Below, piece after piece: positions 52,309-61,113 of a stretch of 64,000 bases of DNA. The stretch spans positions 1 through 64,000 of the forward strand of contig SCUK01000028.1 in NCBI GenBank assembly GCA_004297445.1, read 5' to 3'. The position numbers and the translations under genes were made by a program. Positions within the stretch are counted from its first letter, which is position 1; each line of letters opens with the position of its first letter. Below the pieces are notes generated by a model, which saw only the letters and a list, made by a program, of their open reading frames with translations, had not been told where the DNA came from and made no database searches. This DNA is from Anaerolineae bacterium. GTDB lineage: Bacteria > Chloroflexota > Anaerolineae > Anaerolineales > UBA11579.

Positions 52309-52363
52309 TAGTTGGCCGCACGTTTCTTGAATTCCGTCGGAAAGAACTAGTGACGAACTATTA
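52309..52363. repeat. left copy of a hairpin repeat bracketing the TPR genes
   Basis: It begins TAGTTGGCCGCACGTTTCTT and continues with GTCGGAAAGAA and GAACTATTA. It shares its order of blocks (TAGTTGGCCGC, GTTTCTTGA, GTCGGAAAGAA, AACTATTA) with 55620-55673, but its stem has decayed by several mismatches. Confidence 0.6.
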
Positions 52364-52479
52364 AGAGTGCGTTTTCGGCTACTTCCTAGACATGAAGGAT
52401 CTCCGGGGCCGAAAAGGGTGGAATTTTCGGTGAACTACATAATAGGGTACAATTTGTACGCAGTCCAAGAGGGTCGGAG

Positions 52480-54525
52480 ATGGATCACGCCAAATTATCA
52501 GAAGCGTCGAGGCTTATCCAGCAGGGCCAGAAGGCCAAGGCTATTCCAATACTGTTGGAGTTCGTTAAGGAGCATCCAACCAACAGCCGAGCCTGGTTGC
52601 TACTGGGGTATTCTCTGGATGATTTACATCGCAAGGAAAAGTGCTATAAGCGGGTCCTTGCATTGGATCCAGACAACCAGAAAGCTCATGACCTCCTCTC
52701 TTCGCTGACAAGATCCCGACAAGTTGAACCAGCCTCCGCCCCTTCAAGCGCACCCGGCCGACCACGCGGAGGACAGCGCCGATCCAGTTCCATTCCTTTG
52801 GTCCTCGGCCTGGTAGCCGGGTTGCTGGGTGTGGCACTTCCCCTTCTCTATGCGAGCGTAACCGCTCCGCCGCCGGATTTTATCGTTGACCTGGCACGAA
52901 GCAGCCACGGTGTGGTCGTCTTGACTCTGAGCCCGACTCCTGAAAGTGCAACTGCAACGCAATCTCCCACTGCACTGAACACAAGCACTGCAACCGCCAC
53001 AGCTTTGCGGCTATTGGATGCTGCGCCAACTTGGACCTTAACCCCCCCACCCGCCGCGGATTCCACCCGCGGAAAATATGACAGGATGAGGGATTTGCTG
53101 GCGAAGTATTTTCTTGAAGAGGGGATCACCGACCCGGAAGACCTGTATACGCTTGCCGACCAAATGATTGATCTCAATCCCGAATTCGGGCTTGCTTACT
53201 TGTTGCGAGCCAAAGCCCTCTTTCTCGTCCAGGACTATGGTTCGAATTCCGCACTCGAACCCGTCCCACTCTCCGCAATTGAAAACGACCTCGGCATCGC
53301 GCTAGACAAAGGCCCCGTTACCGGAGAGGTCTATGCATTGCGCTATCGACTTTGGGGAGAATACCTAGTAAAGGGAGACTACTATTACTACAAGTACAGG
53401 CACTCCGAGTTGCGCATGCAGGACCTGATCATGAGTATCCACATGGGGCAGGCGCTGCCAGGCGATGGCCTGTTAATCTCATCTCTTCTCACTCACCTTG
53501 GTCGGTGTCAGGAATCCGTTAACTACCTGCTCGAATATCGCCGTCAGTACCCGGAGATCGGCGAGTATGGTAGTTACTCTTCGGAATTGGCGCTGGCCTA
53601 CTTATGCCTGGAGGAATTTCCTAAGGCGATTGACAGTATTCAGATTGCGTGCGAATTGTGCGACATCTATGACTTCCAAGTCTGGCAGGCAATAATTCTT
53701 TATGAGTCGGAGAATTACGTCGAAGCGGCTGCTCTATTAGAAGAACTTCTCGCATACAACCCGTATGATGCAACGCTCTACACAGTCAGGGCAGGTGTGC
53801 GGGTTGCCGAGGGCGACTATTATGGCGCGCATGACGATCTGGACCTGGCAGATTGGCTTGATTTCCAAAACCAGGGATACCGCAACTACATCCGCGGCGA
53901 ATTGGCGTATCGTGAGGGGTCCATGGACCAGGCGGGCAGATATTTCCAGGAAGCCGAGGCTATCCTCTCCCCTTGGCACAACTCCATTAAGCTTAAGGCA
54001 CTGGAACGACTTCAGGAACTTGGGCTGGAACGTCTGTACCCCGACCCCGTGCCAAATTTGGAGATTGAAGTGCCCAGCCCCTCAGCGCTTATTGCTCGTC
54101 TAACACCTCCTGAGGCCCCCGACCCTGCATTCAATGCGAACCCGACGGTTTTCACCTATGCAGGAACAGGCTGGCAGTATCTGGTACAGGATAGCTACAT
54201 TGCATTCAAACCGGCGGGCCCATACACGGTTGAAGATGTAGGCTCCCTGTGGCTGGTCTTCGATGGGTTTGAGCTTGAAGAATACGTCAACGCCAAGCAG
54301 ATTGAGATCACGCTTTATTCACCTGATGGGGAAGAAACCTTCACGCACAATGACCTGACTTTTGGAAGGTTCAAGGTGCCCAACCCGGAACGATTTGTCG
54401 CTGAAGACGGGACAATCTACCTCTATTGGAAATACGAGGTGCCGGACCAAATCCTCCTTTCCAATATTTCGATAGTCGTTGAAGGCACTGACTCATTTGG
54501 ATTCTGGGTGATCATCAGTGAGTAG
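52480..54525 (+). CDS. membrane-anchored TPR protein with C-terminal beta domain
   Basis: A 681-residue protein. Residues 1-80 are cytoplasmic TPR-type helices (AKAIPILLEFVKEHPTNSRAWLLLG). One membrane helix (about 105-127) and a Thr/Ser/Pro linker follow. The outside part (about 190-530) contains more TPR units (NPEFGLAYLLRAKALF, YGAHDDLDLADW), and the last 130 residues look like a beta sandwich (WQYLVQDSYIAFKPAGPYT). No catalytic motif is visible. Codon use is AT-richer by eye than the neighbours, and the gene overlaps the next one by 8 bp. I do not recognise the family. Confidence 0.75.
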   Translation: MDHAKLSEASRLIQQGQKAKAIPILLEFVKEHPTNSRAWLLLGYSLDDLHRKEKCYKRVLALDPDNQKAHDLLSSLTRSRQVEPASAPSSAPGRPRGGQRRSSSIPLVLGLVAGLLGVALPLLYASVTAPPPDFIVDLARSSHGVVVLTLSPTPESATATQSPTALNTSTATATALRLLDAAPTWTLTPPPAADSTRGKYDRMRDLLAKYFLEEGITDPEDLYTLADQMIDLNPEFGLAYLLRAKALFLVQDYGSNSALEPVPLSAIENDLGIALDKGPVTGEVYALRYRLWGEYLVKGDYYYYKYRHSELRMQDLIMSIHMGQALPGDGLLISSLLTHLGRCQESVNYLLEYRRQYPEIGEYGSYSSELALAYLCLEEFPKAIDSIQIACELCDIYDFQVWQAIILYESENYVEAAALLEELLAYNPYDATLYTVRAGVRVAEGDYYGAHDDLDLADWLDFQNQGYRNYIRGELAYREGSMDQAGRYFQEAEAILSPWHNSIKLKALERLQELGLERLYPDPVPNLEIEVPSPSALIARLTPPEAPDPAFNANPTVFTYAGTGWQYLVQDSYIAFKPAGPYTVEDVGSLWLVFDGFELEEYVNAKQIEITLYSPDGEETFTHNDLTFGRFKVPNPERFVAEDGTIYLYWKYEVPDQILLSNISIVVEGTDSFGFWVIISE

Positions 54526-55618
54526 CGGTGGAAGGCCGAGGTTGGCACTCGCCAGGGGATTGCTCGCTCTGATTGCGTTTCTGCTGGTTTCAGGGGTCGC
54601 GGCCCTGGCTGCAGGTCTTATCTGGTACGACCGCGCCGATGCGGTCATTGTGACGGAGATTTTCGTCACACAATCAGTACTCCAGACGGCAATGGCGTAT
54701 GAAAGCCCAACGCCCCTGCCAAGCGAAACCCCTACGGCGGTCCCTACCCCGACAGTGGATCCGACGGCGACTCCCACCCCGGAACCAGAAAGCGCTCAAT
54801 TCCGAGATCCTGAGATCGTCATCCTCCTAAATGAACTTTCGGATTACTTCAACATAACAGGAGACGGCCAGTCCATCGTCGAGCGGTTGGAGCCGCTCAT
54901 TCCTGAAATGTCCTACGCTCTCGACCGCGGTCAAGCCTACTGGCTCCTGGCGGGAGCCTACGGCCAAAGTTATCTCAATAATCCAACTCAGTATTTGCGG
55001 GCGCGCGATCAGGCCATTAGCGAATTTTTGTCGGTGATCGAGGCGGGACCGGACCCACTGACGCTTGCGACCGCCTACAATCTCTTAATTAAGGCTTACT
55101 TGAGTACGGATCTCGGGCCAACAGTCTACCTCTATGAGCAAGAGGCAATGGCCAGTCTTACGGAGATGCTGCGCGAAGAGCCGGAACCCGCGCTGGCGTT
55201 GGATGTCTATCTCATCTTGATGGATGCTTTTGAAGCTGGCGGAAGTTTGGACACCCGAGATCGGGCAATCGAGTCCTTTCTTGCTCTGGCGACCGAGTAT
55301 GCCGCGGCAGATGGGGATATGTCCTACCAGGCTGGAGTGCTGAATCTTCTCGGCAAATTGCACATGGACCGGTTTGATTATCAACTCGCCGCCGAATACT
55401 ATGCCCGCCTTGCTCTGCTTGATAACAGTCCCGAAGTACTGCTCAATGCCGCCATCGCCTACGGGTCAGCCAACAACCTTTCCTGTAGTTACAAGTATGC
55501 TGTTCAGTTGGTTGCCCTTCCACCAAGCCAACTGGATCCTGAGGACCAGGTACTGGCAGGTTACTTGTTGACCTCTGCTCTAGACTATTACGATGGAGTG
55601 GTACCCGAATGCCCATAG
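54518..55618 (+). CDS. second membrane-anchored TPR-like protein
   Basis: A 366-residue protein with the same design as its upstream neighbour but without the cytoplasmic TPR part: one membrane helix (about 12-36), a TPTPTVDPTATPTPEP linker, and an extracytoplasmic all-helical region with TPR-like spacing (AYWLLAGAYGQSYLNNPTQYLRARD, LAAEYYARLALLDNSPEVLLNAAIAYG). Its GTG start (54518) overlaps the preceding gene by 8 bp, so the two products are made together and may form a complex. No enzyme motif is seen. Confidence 0.72.
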   Translation: MSSGGRPRLALARGLLALIAFLLVSGVAALAAGLIWYDRADAVIVTEIFVTQSVLQTAMAYESPTPLPSETPTAVPTPTVDPTATPTPEPESAQFRDPEIVILLNELSDYFNITGDGQSIVERLEPLIPEMSYALDRGQAYWLLAGAYGQSYLNNPTQYLRARDQAISEFLSVIEAGPDPLTLATAYNLLIKAYLSTDLGPTVYLYEQEAMASLTEMLREEPEPALALDVYLILMDAFEAGGSLDTRDRAIESFLALATEYAAADGDMSYQAGVLNLLGKLHMDRFDYQLAAEYYARLALLDNSPEVLLNAAIAYGSANNLSCSYKYAVQLVALPPSQLDPEDQVLAGYLLTSALDYYDGVVPECP

Positions 55619-55619
55619 G

Positions 55620-55673
55620 TAGTTGGCCGCTGTTTCTTGATTTGGGTCGGAAAGAAACAGCGGCCAACTATTA
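55620..55673 (+). repeat. right copy of the hairpin repeat after the TPR genes
   Basis: A perfect 19-bp stem (55620-55638, TAGTTGGCCGCTGTTTCTT, with 55652-55670) encloses a 13-nt loop. It may also terminate transcription of the TPR operon. It is homologous to the degenerate copy at 52309-52363. Confidence 0.7.
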
Positions 55674-55753
55674 GAAGTAGTCCCAGAAATCCTCGTCAGG
55701 CGAAAATGCCGGATTCTGAAAGTACCTTTGTCTTTAACTATCCGGTGGACTAC

Positions 55754-56248
55754 TTAGAACGGCTTGAACATCATCAGCCACAGGATGATGGCGAAGCCGC
55801 CAATGCCAATGTAGAGTAATTCCTTGGGGCGGGTTTTGGAAAGGTGCGCCAGCACGGTTTCGGCAGGCTGGGGGGCCATCGCCTCGCGCGGTTTGTTGCC
55901 CTCCATGTAGGGCATGCCCAATAGTTTGCGCGCCCCGTGGTAAGTCTTGCTTACCGAATTCATCCACACTGACTGCCCGATGAGGATGACCAGCGACGCC
56001 CAGATCCAGCCTGTACCCCACCACTGCCCCATGAAGCCGGTGATGATGCCGGCGATCAGCAGCGCCAGCAACGCCAGCATCGTCGTTGGGAACGCCGCCG
56101 CAGACAGGTCCAGCAGGGACTTGATGCGCTCCACATCTTTTTCCTGCTTGAGCCGGAATGACATGTATACCGCCACCCCATGCCCCATCAGGAACAGGAA
56201 ACCGGCCAATGCATGTATGTACTTCATCCACAGGTAGAGAGAATTCAT
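55754..56248 (-). CDS. four-helix integral membrane protein (CopD/DUF2269-like)
   Basis: A 164-residue membrane protein with four hydrophobic segments: WMKYIHALAGFLFLMGHGVAVY, FPTTMLALLALLIAGIITGF, WIWASLVILIGQSVWM and LLYIGIGGFAIILWLMMF. Paired His residues (His12 and His23) lie in the first helix, as in heme- or metal-binding CopD/DUF2269-type proteins. It is divergent from nrfHA by 185 bp, so a redox role is possible but not shown. The family assignment rests on topology only. Confidence 0.5.
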   Translation of the reverse strand: MNSLYLWMKYIHALAGFLFLMGHGVAVYMSFRLKQEKDVERIKSLLDLSAAAFPTTMLALLALLIAGIITGFMGQWWGTGWIWASLVILIGQSVWMNSVSKTYHGARKLLGMPYMEGNKPREAMAPQPAETVLAHLSKTRPKELLYIGIGGFAIILWLMMFKPF

Positions 56249-56433
56249 TCCTCAAGCCTCCTCGCTTGGTATCGGTAAAGAATACACCCGAAATGCCCTC
56301 TTGCGCAACACCTTCAGATTGCCCTATGATTGGGGAGGCTGAAGTTGCGCCAGCGCAATGTCGCCTAGATTAAACAGGGGTAAAATGCCGTGGGTTCGTC
56401 ACCTTACTCTCTGTTTCAGAGGAGCATCGCCGC

Positions 56434-56901
56434 ATGACCGTACCCTCATCACCCGCGCCGCTTTCATGGCGCATCCTGATATTAATGGCCGGGCTGGGCA
56501 TCCTGTTCGGCCTGGGGGCCTTCACCTTTACCTACGCCGAGGGCACCTCGTACATCTCCAACAACCCGGAAACCTGTGTCAACTGCCACATCATGCGCCC
56601 GCAGTTCAGCGCGTGGGTCAAGGGCAGTCATCACAACGTCGCCACCTGCAACGACTGCCACACCCCGCATGATTTCTTCGGCAAGTGGTTCGTCAAGGGC
56701 GTCAACGGTTTTAATCACAGCCGGGCGTTCACATCCGGGGACTTCCCCGAACCCATTCAGATTACGGATTTCAACCGCAATGTTGCCCTCAACAACTGCC
56801 GCGACTGCCACGCCAGCCTGGTGAGCCAGGTGGTGCTGGGCGGGCAGCATGAAGAACTGGACTGTCTGGCCTGCCACAATGGCGTGGGCCATGATGACTA
56901 A
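56434..56901 (+). CDS. nrfH: cytochrome c nitrite reductase small subunit NrfH
   Basis: A 155-residue NapC/NirT-family protein: one N-terminal membrane helix (about 13-34) and four CxxCH heme sites at Cys48, Cys72, Cys122 and Cys144. The first reads CVNCHIM, the CxxCHxM arrangement in which Met54 can ligate heme 1 as in known NrfH. It oxidises menaquinol and passes electrons to NrfA. The stop lies 15 bp before nrfA. An AGAGGAG Shine-Dalgarno precedes the ATG. Confidence 0.95.
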   Translation: MTVPSSPAPLSWRILILMAGLGILFGLGAFTFTYAEGTSYISNNPETCVNCHIMRPQFSAWVKGSHHNVATCNDCHTPHDFFGKWFVKGVNGFNHSRAFTSGDFPEPIQITDFNRNVALNNCRDCHASLVSQVVLGGQHEELDCLACHNGVGHDD

Positions 56902-56916
56902 AGGAGAACACAACCA

Positions 56917-58224
56917 ATGAAGAAGTACCTGACGCGCCAGAACCTGATTTACCTGCTGGTGTTTGGTGGGGCCGTGCTGCTCACCGCCGCCGTGGCCGCC
57001 CTGCTCGCCAACATCAACCAGCGCAAGGCCGAAGCCGCCCTCACCGGCTTCGTCATCCAACCGATTGCCGCCGATGAACTCGACCCCGCCGCGTGGGGCG
57101 TGAATTACCCGCTGCAATACGAGCGCTTCATGATGACCGAAATCAACTACGGCCAAACGCCCTATGGCGGCTCGGAGCCGTACAGCAAACTGGAACGCTA
57201 CCCGGCCATGGTGCGCATCTGGGCCGGCTATGCCTTCAGCGTGGACCACAACGAAGAGCGCGGCCACTTCTACGCCCAGAGCGACCAGGAAAACACCCAG
57301 CGCGTGCAGATTGTCAACCAGCCGGGCGCGTGCATCAACTGCCACTCCGCCGAAGCGCCGGGCCTGATTGCCGAACTGGGCTGGGAGGAATTCAACCACA
57401 CGCCTTACAACGACCTCGTCGAACGCCTGCACACCGGTTCCTCCTGCGCCGACTGCCACGACCCGGCCACCATGGAACTGCGCATCACACGCCCGGCCTT
57501 CATCAACGCCATGACCGCCCGCGGCATTGACCTCTCCGAAGCCACCCGCCAGGAAATGCGCACCTACGTCTGTGCCCAGTGTCATGTGGAATACTACTTC
57601 GCCGGCGACAACAAGGTCCTCACCTTCCCGTGGACCAACGGCCTGAACATTGACGACATCTCCGAGTACTACACCGACCTCGGTTTCAAGGATTGGACGC
57701 ATGCCGAGTCCGGGGCGCAGATGATTAAGATTCAACATCCCGAATTCGAGATGTGGTCCAGCGGCCTGCACGCCGCCAACGGCGTGGCCTGCGCCGACTG
57801 CCACATGCCCTACATCCGCGAGGGCAGCATCAAGGTCTCTGACCACTGGCTGCGCAGCCCGCTCAACAACCTGGAAGCCGCCTGCCAGACCTGCCACAAT
57901 GTGAGCGTGGAAGAACTGGAACGCCGCGTGGTGACGGCGCAGAACACCACCGCCGAATTGCTGCGCTCCGCGGAAGCCGCCCTGCTGGATGCCATCGACG
58001 CGATTGTGGCCGCCCGCGCCGCCGGTGCCAGCGATGAAGACCTGGCGGAAGCCCTGCGCCTGCACCGCGAAGCCTCCCTGCGCTGGGACTTCGTGTCTTC
58101 CGAGAACAGCACCGGTTTCCACAGTCCGCAGGAAGCCGCCCGCATCCTCGCCAACAGCATAGACTTCGCCCGCCAGGCGGAACTGGCGGCGAAAGCCGTC
58201 ACGGCCGCTCTCTCCGGCAACTGA
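56917..58224 (+). CDS. nrfA: ammonia-forming cytochrome c nitrite reductase NrfA
   Basis: A 435-residue pentaheme enzyme that reduces nitrite to ammonium with six electrons outside the membrane. Five sites are CxxCH: residues 139-143, 177-181, 219-223, 292-296 and 323-327. The first should be the active-site heme and carries His143 where many NrfA have Lys (CxxCK). Other catalytic residues are visible: Arg115 in EERGHFY, Tyr226/227 in CHVEYYF, and the KxQH motif (Lys271-His274) before heme 4. The N-terminus has an uncleaved-looking signal anchor, and NrfH is its electron donor. Confidence 0.94.
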   Translation: MKKYLTRQNLIYLLVFGGAVLLTAAVAALLANINQRKAEAALTGFVIQPIAADELDPAAWGVNYPLQYERFMMTEINYGQTPYGGSEPYSKLERYPAMVRIWAGYAFSVDHNEERGHFYAQSDQENTQRVQIVNQPGACINCHSAEAPGLIAELGWEEFNHTPYNDLVERLHTGSSCADCHDPATMELRITRPAFINAMTARGIDLSEATRQEMRTYVCAQCHVEYYFAGDNKVLTFPWTNGLNIDDISEYYTDLGFKDWTHAESGAQMIKIQHPEFEMWSSGLHAANGVACADCHMPYIREGSIKVSDHWLRSPLNNLEAACQTCHNVSVEELERRVVTAQNTTAELLRSAEAALLDAIDAIVAARAAGASDEDLAEALRLHREASLRWDFVSSENSTGFHSPQEAARILANSIDFARQAELAAKAVTAALSGN

Positions 58225-58241
58225 CACTTTTCCCCTCAACG

Positions 58242-58279
58242 AAAACTCCCGATTTCTTCAAGAAATCGGGAGTTTCTTG
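58242..58279 (+). terminator. intrinsic terminator after nrfHA
   Basis: AAACTCCCGATTTCT pairs perfectly with AGAAATCGGGAGTTT around TCA, followed by CTTGCTT. Confidence 0.85.
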
Positions 58280-58304
58280 CTTAACAATTGCACGGTGTTA
58301 TAAT
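58277..58304 (+). promoter_or_regulatory. promoter of prfA-prmC
   Basis: TTGCTT (58277-58282) and TATAAT (58299-58304) are 16 bp apart and begin right at the end of the nrfA terminator. Confidence 0.5.
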
Positions 58305-58347
58305 CCTCCGGTTAAATTGAAGAACAGGAACCAAAGGCAGAACCCCC

Positions 58348-59415
58348 ATGCTGGACAAAGTGCAAGGCATTCTGGCGCGTAACGCCGAGATCGAGCGCGA
58401 ACTGATGGAAGTGGGCGACAACTACCAGCGCGCCACCGCCCTGGCCAAGGAACGCGCCGAACTCGCCGACCTCGTGGAGACCGGCCGCGAATACAAGGAC
58501 GTGCTGACGCGGCTGGAAGAAGCCCGCGGCCTCGTCTATGGCAACGACCCGGAACTGGCCGAACTGGCCGCGGCAGAGCTGGCGGAACTGGAACCCAAGG
58601 TGGACCCGCTGGAAAAACGCATCAAAATGCTCCTCCTGCCCAAAGACCCGCGCGACGCCCGCAACGTCATCATGGAAATCCGCGCCGGCACCGGCGGCGA
58701 CGAAGCCGGCCTGTTCGCCGCCGACCTCTTCCGCATGTACACCCGCTACGCCGAGCGCCAGGGCTGGAAGGTCGAAGTGCTTTCGATGAGCGAAACCGGC
58801 GTGGGCGGCATGAAGGAAGTCATCTCCGAGATTAAGGGCAAGGGCGCGTTCTCGCGGCTCAAGTTCGAGTCCGGCGTGCACCGCGTCCAGCGCGTCCCGG
58901 ACACCGAAAGCCAGGGGCGCATCCACACCTCCACCGCCACCGTGGCCGTCCTCGCCGAAGTCGACGAGGTCGAGATCGACATCCCCGACAAGGACATTGA
59001 AGTCGAGGTCTACAAATCCGCCGGGGCTGGCGGGCAGAACGTGCAGAAGAACGCCACCGCGGTGCGCATCCGTCACCTGCCCAGCGGGCTGGTGGTGGCC
59101 TGCCAGGATGAGCGCAGCCAGTTGCAGAATCGCATGCGTGCCATGAGCATCCTGCGCGCCCGGTTGTATGAAGCCGCCGAGGAAAAGCGGCGTTCCGAAG
59201 AAGACGCCACGCGCCGTTCGCAGGTCGGCACCGGCGAACGCTCCGAAAAAATCCGCACCTACAACTACCCCCAGTCGCGCGTCACTGACCATCGCGTCGG
59301 CATCTCCTCCTACAACCTGCCCGTCGTCATGGACGGCGACATCGACGAATTCATCGACGAACTGCTCTCCACCGACGAGGCCGAACGGCTGGCCGCCGCC
59401 GGCTTTGAAGGCTGA
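58348..59415 (+). CDS. prfA: peptide chain release factor 1
   Basis: A 355-residue class-I release factor. The catalytic GGQ loop is in GAGGQNVQKNATAVRI (residues near 228), and RIHTSTATVAVL follows the codon-recognition segment. The stop-codon-reading tripeptide, usually PAT or PVT in RF1, here reads PDT (RVPDTESQGR), still P-x-T. The N-terminal coiled coil is complete. It decodes UAA and UAG. Eight bases separate it from prmC, which methylates its GGQ glutamine. Confidence 0.95.
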   Translation: MLDKVQGILARNAEIERELMEVGDNYQRATALAKERAELADLVETGREYKDVLTRLEEARGLVYGNDPELAELAAAELAELEPKVDPLEKRIKMLLLPKDPRDARNVIMEIRAGTGGDEAGLFAADLFRMYTRYAERQGWKVEVLSMSETGVGGMKEVISEIKGKGAFSRLKFESGVHRVQRVPDTESQGRIHTSTATVAVLAEVDEVEIDIPDKDIEVEVYKSAGAGGQNVQKNATAVRIRHLPSGLVVACQDERSQLQNRMRAMSILRARLYEAAEEKRRSEEDATRRSQVGTGERSEKIRTYNYPQSRVTDHRVGISSYNLPVVMDGDIDEFIDELLSTDEAERLAAAGFEG

Positions 59416-59423
59416 GCCGGGCC

Positions 59424-60281
59424 GTGAGCCTGCCCGCCCTGCCGTCCACCTTGGCCGCCGCGCTGGACGAAGCCCGCGCCGCTCTCCAAATCGTGGCCGA
59501 TGACCCGGGGCGCGAGGCCCACATCCTGCTGGCGCACCTCACCGGCCAGCCGCGCGCCTGGCTGCTGGCGCATCCCGAAGCCCCCCTGCGGCAGGAAATC
59601 GCCGTCGCCTACCGCGCCGCCGTCCGCCGCCGGGCGTTGGGCGAACCCCTGCCGTACCTGGTGGGCGAGTGGGAGTTCTACGCCCGGCCATTCTTTCTTG
59701 ACCCCAACGTCCTCATCTTCCGTCCGGAAACCGAACTGCTGGTGGAGACCGGGCTGAACTGGCTGAAAGCCCACCCGGCCGCGCGCCAGGCCGCCGACAT
59801 CGGCACTGGCTCCGGCGTCATCGCCATCGCACTCGCAATCCAGATTGCAGATTTACATGTCATCGCAATAGACATTTCCGAGCCCGCGATTGCGCTGGCG
59901 ACGCGCAATGCCGAGCGTCACGCCGTACAGGGTCAGATCACCTTCGTGCAGGGAGACCTGCTGGCTGGGCTCCCCGCGCCGGTGGACCTGCTGTGCGCCA
60001 ACCTCCCTTACATCCCCACCGCCACGCTGGACACGCTGGACGTGGCGAAGCACGAGCCGCGCCTCGCATTGGATGGCGGGCCGGACGGACTGCGGTTAAT
60101 CGCCCGCCTGCTGGCCGATGCGCCGGGCAAACTTAATCCGGGCGGCGCGGCCCTGCTGGAAATCGAAGCCGGGCAGGGCGAGAGCGCGCCGGCCATCGCT
60201 CGCCGGCACTTCCCGCACGCCGCCATCGACGTGCGCCCGGACCTGGCCGGGCATCCGCGTCTGCTGGTGGTGCAGACATAG
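59424..60281 (+). CDS. prmC: release-factor glutamine N5-methyltransferase
   Basis: A 285-residue PrmC/HemK enzyme: an N-terminal helical RF-binding domain (residues 1-80), PYLVGEWEFYARPFFLDPNVLIFRPETELLVE as the linker, and the SAM-binding ADIGTGSGVIAIALA. The catalytic NPPY motif appears as NLPY in CANLPYIPT, with the first Asn and Tyr kept. It methylates the GGQ Gln of release factors, and its gene is next to prfA. The GTG start at 59424 is 8 bp past the prfA stop. Confidence 0.92.
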   Translation: MSLPALPSTLAAALDEARAALQIVADDPGREAHILLAHLTGQPRAWLLAHPEAPLRQEIAVAYRAAVRRRALGEPLPYLVGEWEFYARPFFLDPNVLIFRPETELLVETGLNWLKAHPAARQAADIGTGSGVIAIALAIQIADLHVIAIDISEPAIALATRNAERHAVQGQITFVQGDLLAGLPAPVDLLCANLPYIPTATLDTLDVAKHEPRLALDGGPDGLRLIARLLADAPGKLNPGGAALLEIEAGQGESAPAIARRHFPHAAIDVRPDLAGHPRLLVVQT

Positions 60282-60303
60282 AGTTAATCGTGCAGCGACC
60301 TAA

Positions 60304-60331
60304 TGTAGGGGCGACGCATGCGTCGCCCCTA
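60304..60331. repeat. REP-like palindrome, TGTAGGGG type (copy 3)
   Basis: GTAGGGGCGACGCA and TGCGTCGCCCCTAC form a 14-bp perfect palindrome, entered by AATG as in copy 1 (8337). It lies between prmC and tsaC. Confidence 0.65.
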
Positions 60332-60372
60332 CCCCGCATGTGGACATTGGGAAACGAAGGTTACCCAATTCG

Positions 60373-61002
60373 ATGAATCCCCTCATCCTCCCCGCCGCCG
60401 ACCCGGCCTCTATCGAAGAAGCCGTGCGCGCCCTGCGCCGCGGCGCGGCCGTCGCCTTCCCCACCGATACGGTCTACGGCCTCGGCGCGCTTGCCACGGT
60501 TGCCGCCGCCATCGGCCGGTTGTACGACATCAAGGGCCGCGACGAAACCAAAGCCATTGCCATCCTGCTGGCGGGCGATGACCAGCTGCCGCAGGTGGCA
60601 ACGGACTTAAGCCCCGCGGCCTTAACGCTGGCGCGCCGCTTCTGGCCGGGCGCGCTCACCCTCGTGGTGCCGCGCCACCCATCCCTGCCGGATGTCCTCT
60701 CGCCGCGCCCCACCATCGGCGTCCGCGTGCCGGACCATGCGGCGGCGCGCGCCCTGCTGGCGGCGGCCGGGCCGCTGGCCGTCACCTCGGCCAACCTCTC
60801 CGGCGCGCCGGACTGTACCACCGCCGCGCAGGTGGCGGTGCAACTGGGCGGGCGGGTGGAATTGATTCTGGATGGCGGCGAAACGCCCGGCGGCGTGCCG
60901 AGCACCGTGGTGGATACCACCGGAACGGACATTGCCATTTTGCGCGGCGGGCCGGTGAGCGAGGGGCAAATCCGCGACGCGCTATCAGGCCGCGGGCTTT
61001 AG
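60373..61002 (+). CDS. tsaC: threonylcarbamoyl-AMP synthase (Sua5/YwlC/YrdC)
   Basis: A 209-residue YrdC-domain protein: GGAAVAFPTDTVYGLGA-type N-terminus (RRGAAVAFPTDTVYGLG), LYDIKGRDETKAIAILL, RFWPGALTLVV, the ATP-binding IGVRVPDHAAARALL, and VTSANLSGAPDC. It makes threonylcarbamoyl-AMP from Thr, bicarbonate and ATP, the first step of t6A tRNA modification. tsaD, encoding the next enzyme, is 1.1 kb away on the other strand. ATG 60373 is preferred over GTG 60340. The stop codon lies within a small palindrome (60992-61007). Confidence 0.92.
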   Translation: MNPLILPAADPASIEEAVRALRRGAAVAFPTDTVYGLGALATVAAAIGRLYDIKGRDETKAIAILLAGDDQLPQVATDLSPAALTLARRFWPGALTLVVPRHPSLPDVLSPRPTIGVRVPDHAAARALLAAAGPLAVTSANLSGAPDCTTAAQVAVQLGGRVELILDGGETPGGVPSTVVDTTGTDIAILRGGPVSEGQIRDALSGRGL

Positions 61003-61007
61003 CCCGC
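60992..61007. repeat. GCGGGCTTTAGCCCGC palindrome at the tsaC stop
   Basis: A 16-bp near-perfect palindrome whose central TTTAG includes the tsaC stop codon. It resembles the palindrome inside the amylase gene (39521-39546). Confidence 0.55.
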
Positions 61008-61113
61008 TCCGATTGCCGCCACCCCTCTCATCCAACCCTCACCCGATTCTCAGGGTGTGCTTATCTCTGTGCCTATAATAGACAGGGGTTTATCGTTCTC
61101 TCCTCCTTAAAGG

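Noticed and set aside
52309-55673. Calling the TPR cassette a transposon
   Set aside because: No transposase or integrase is encoded, and the two bracketing repeats are direct, diverged and lack a target duplication that I can see.
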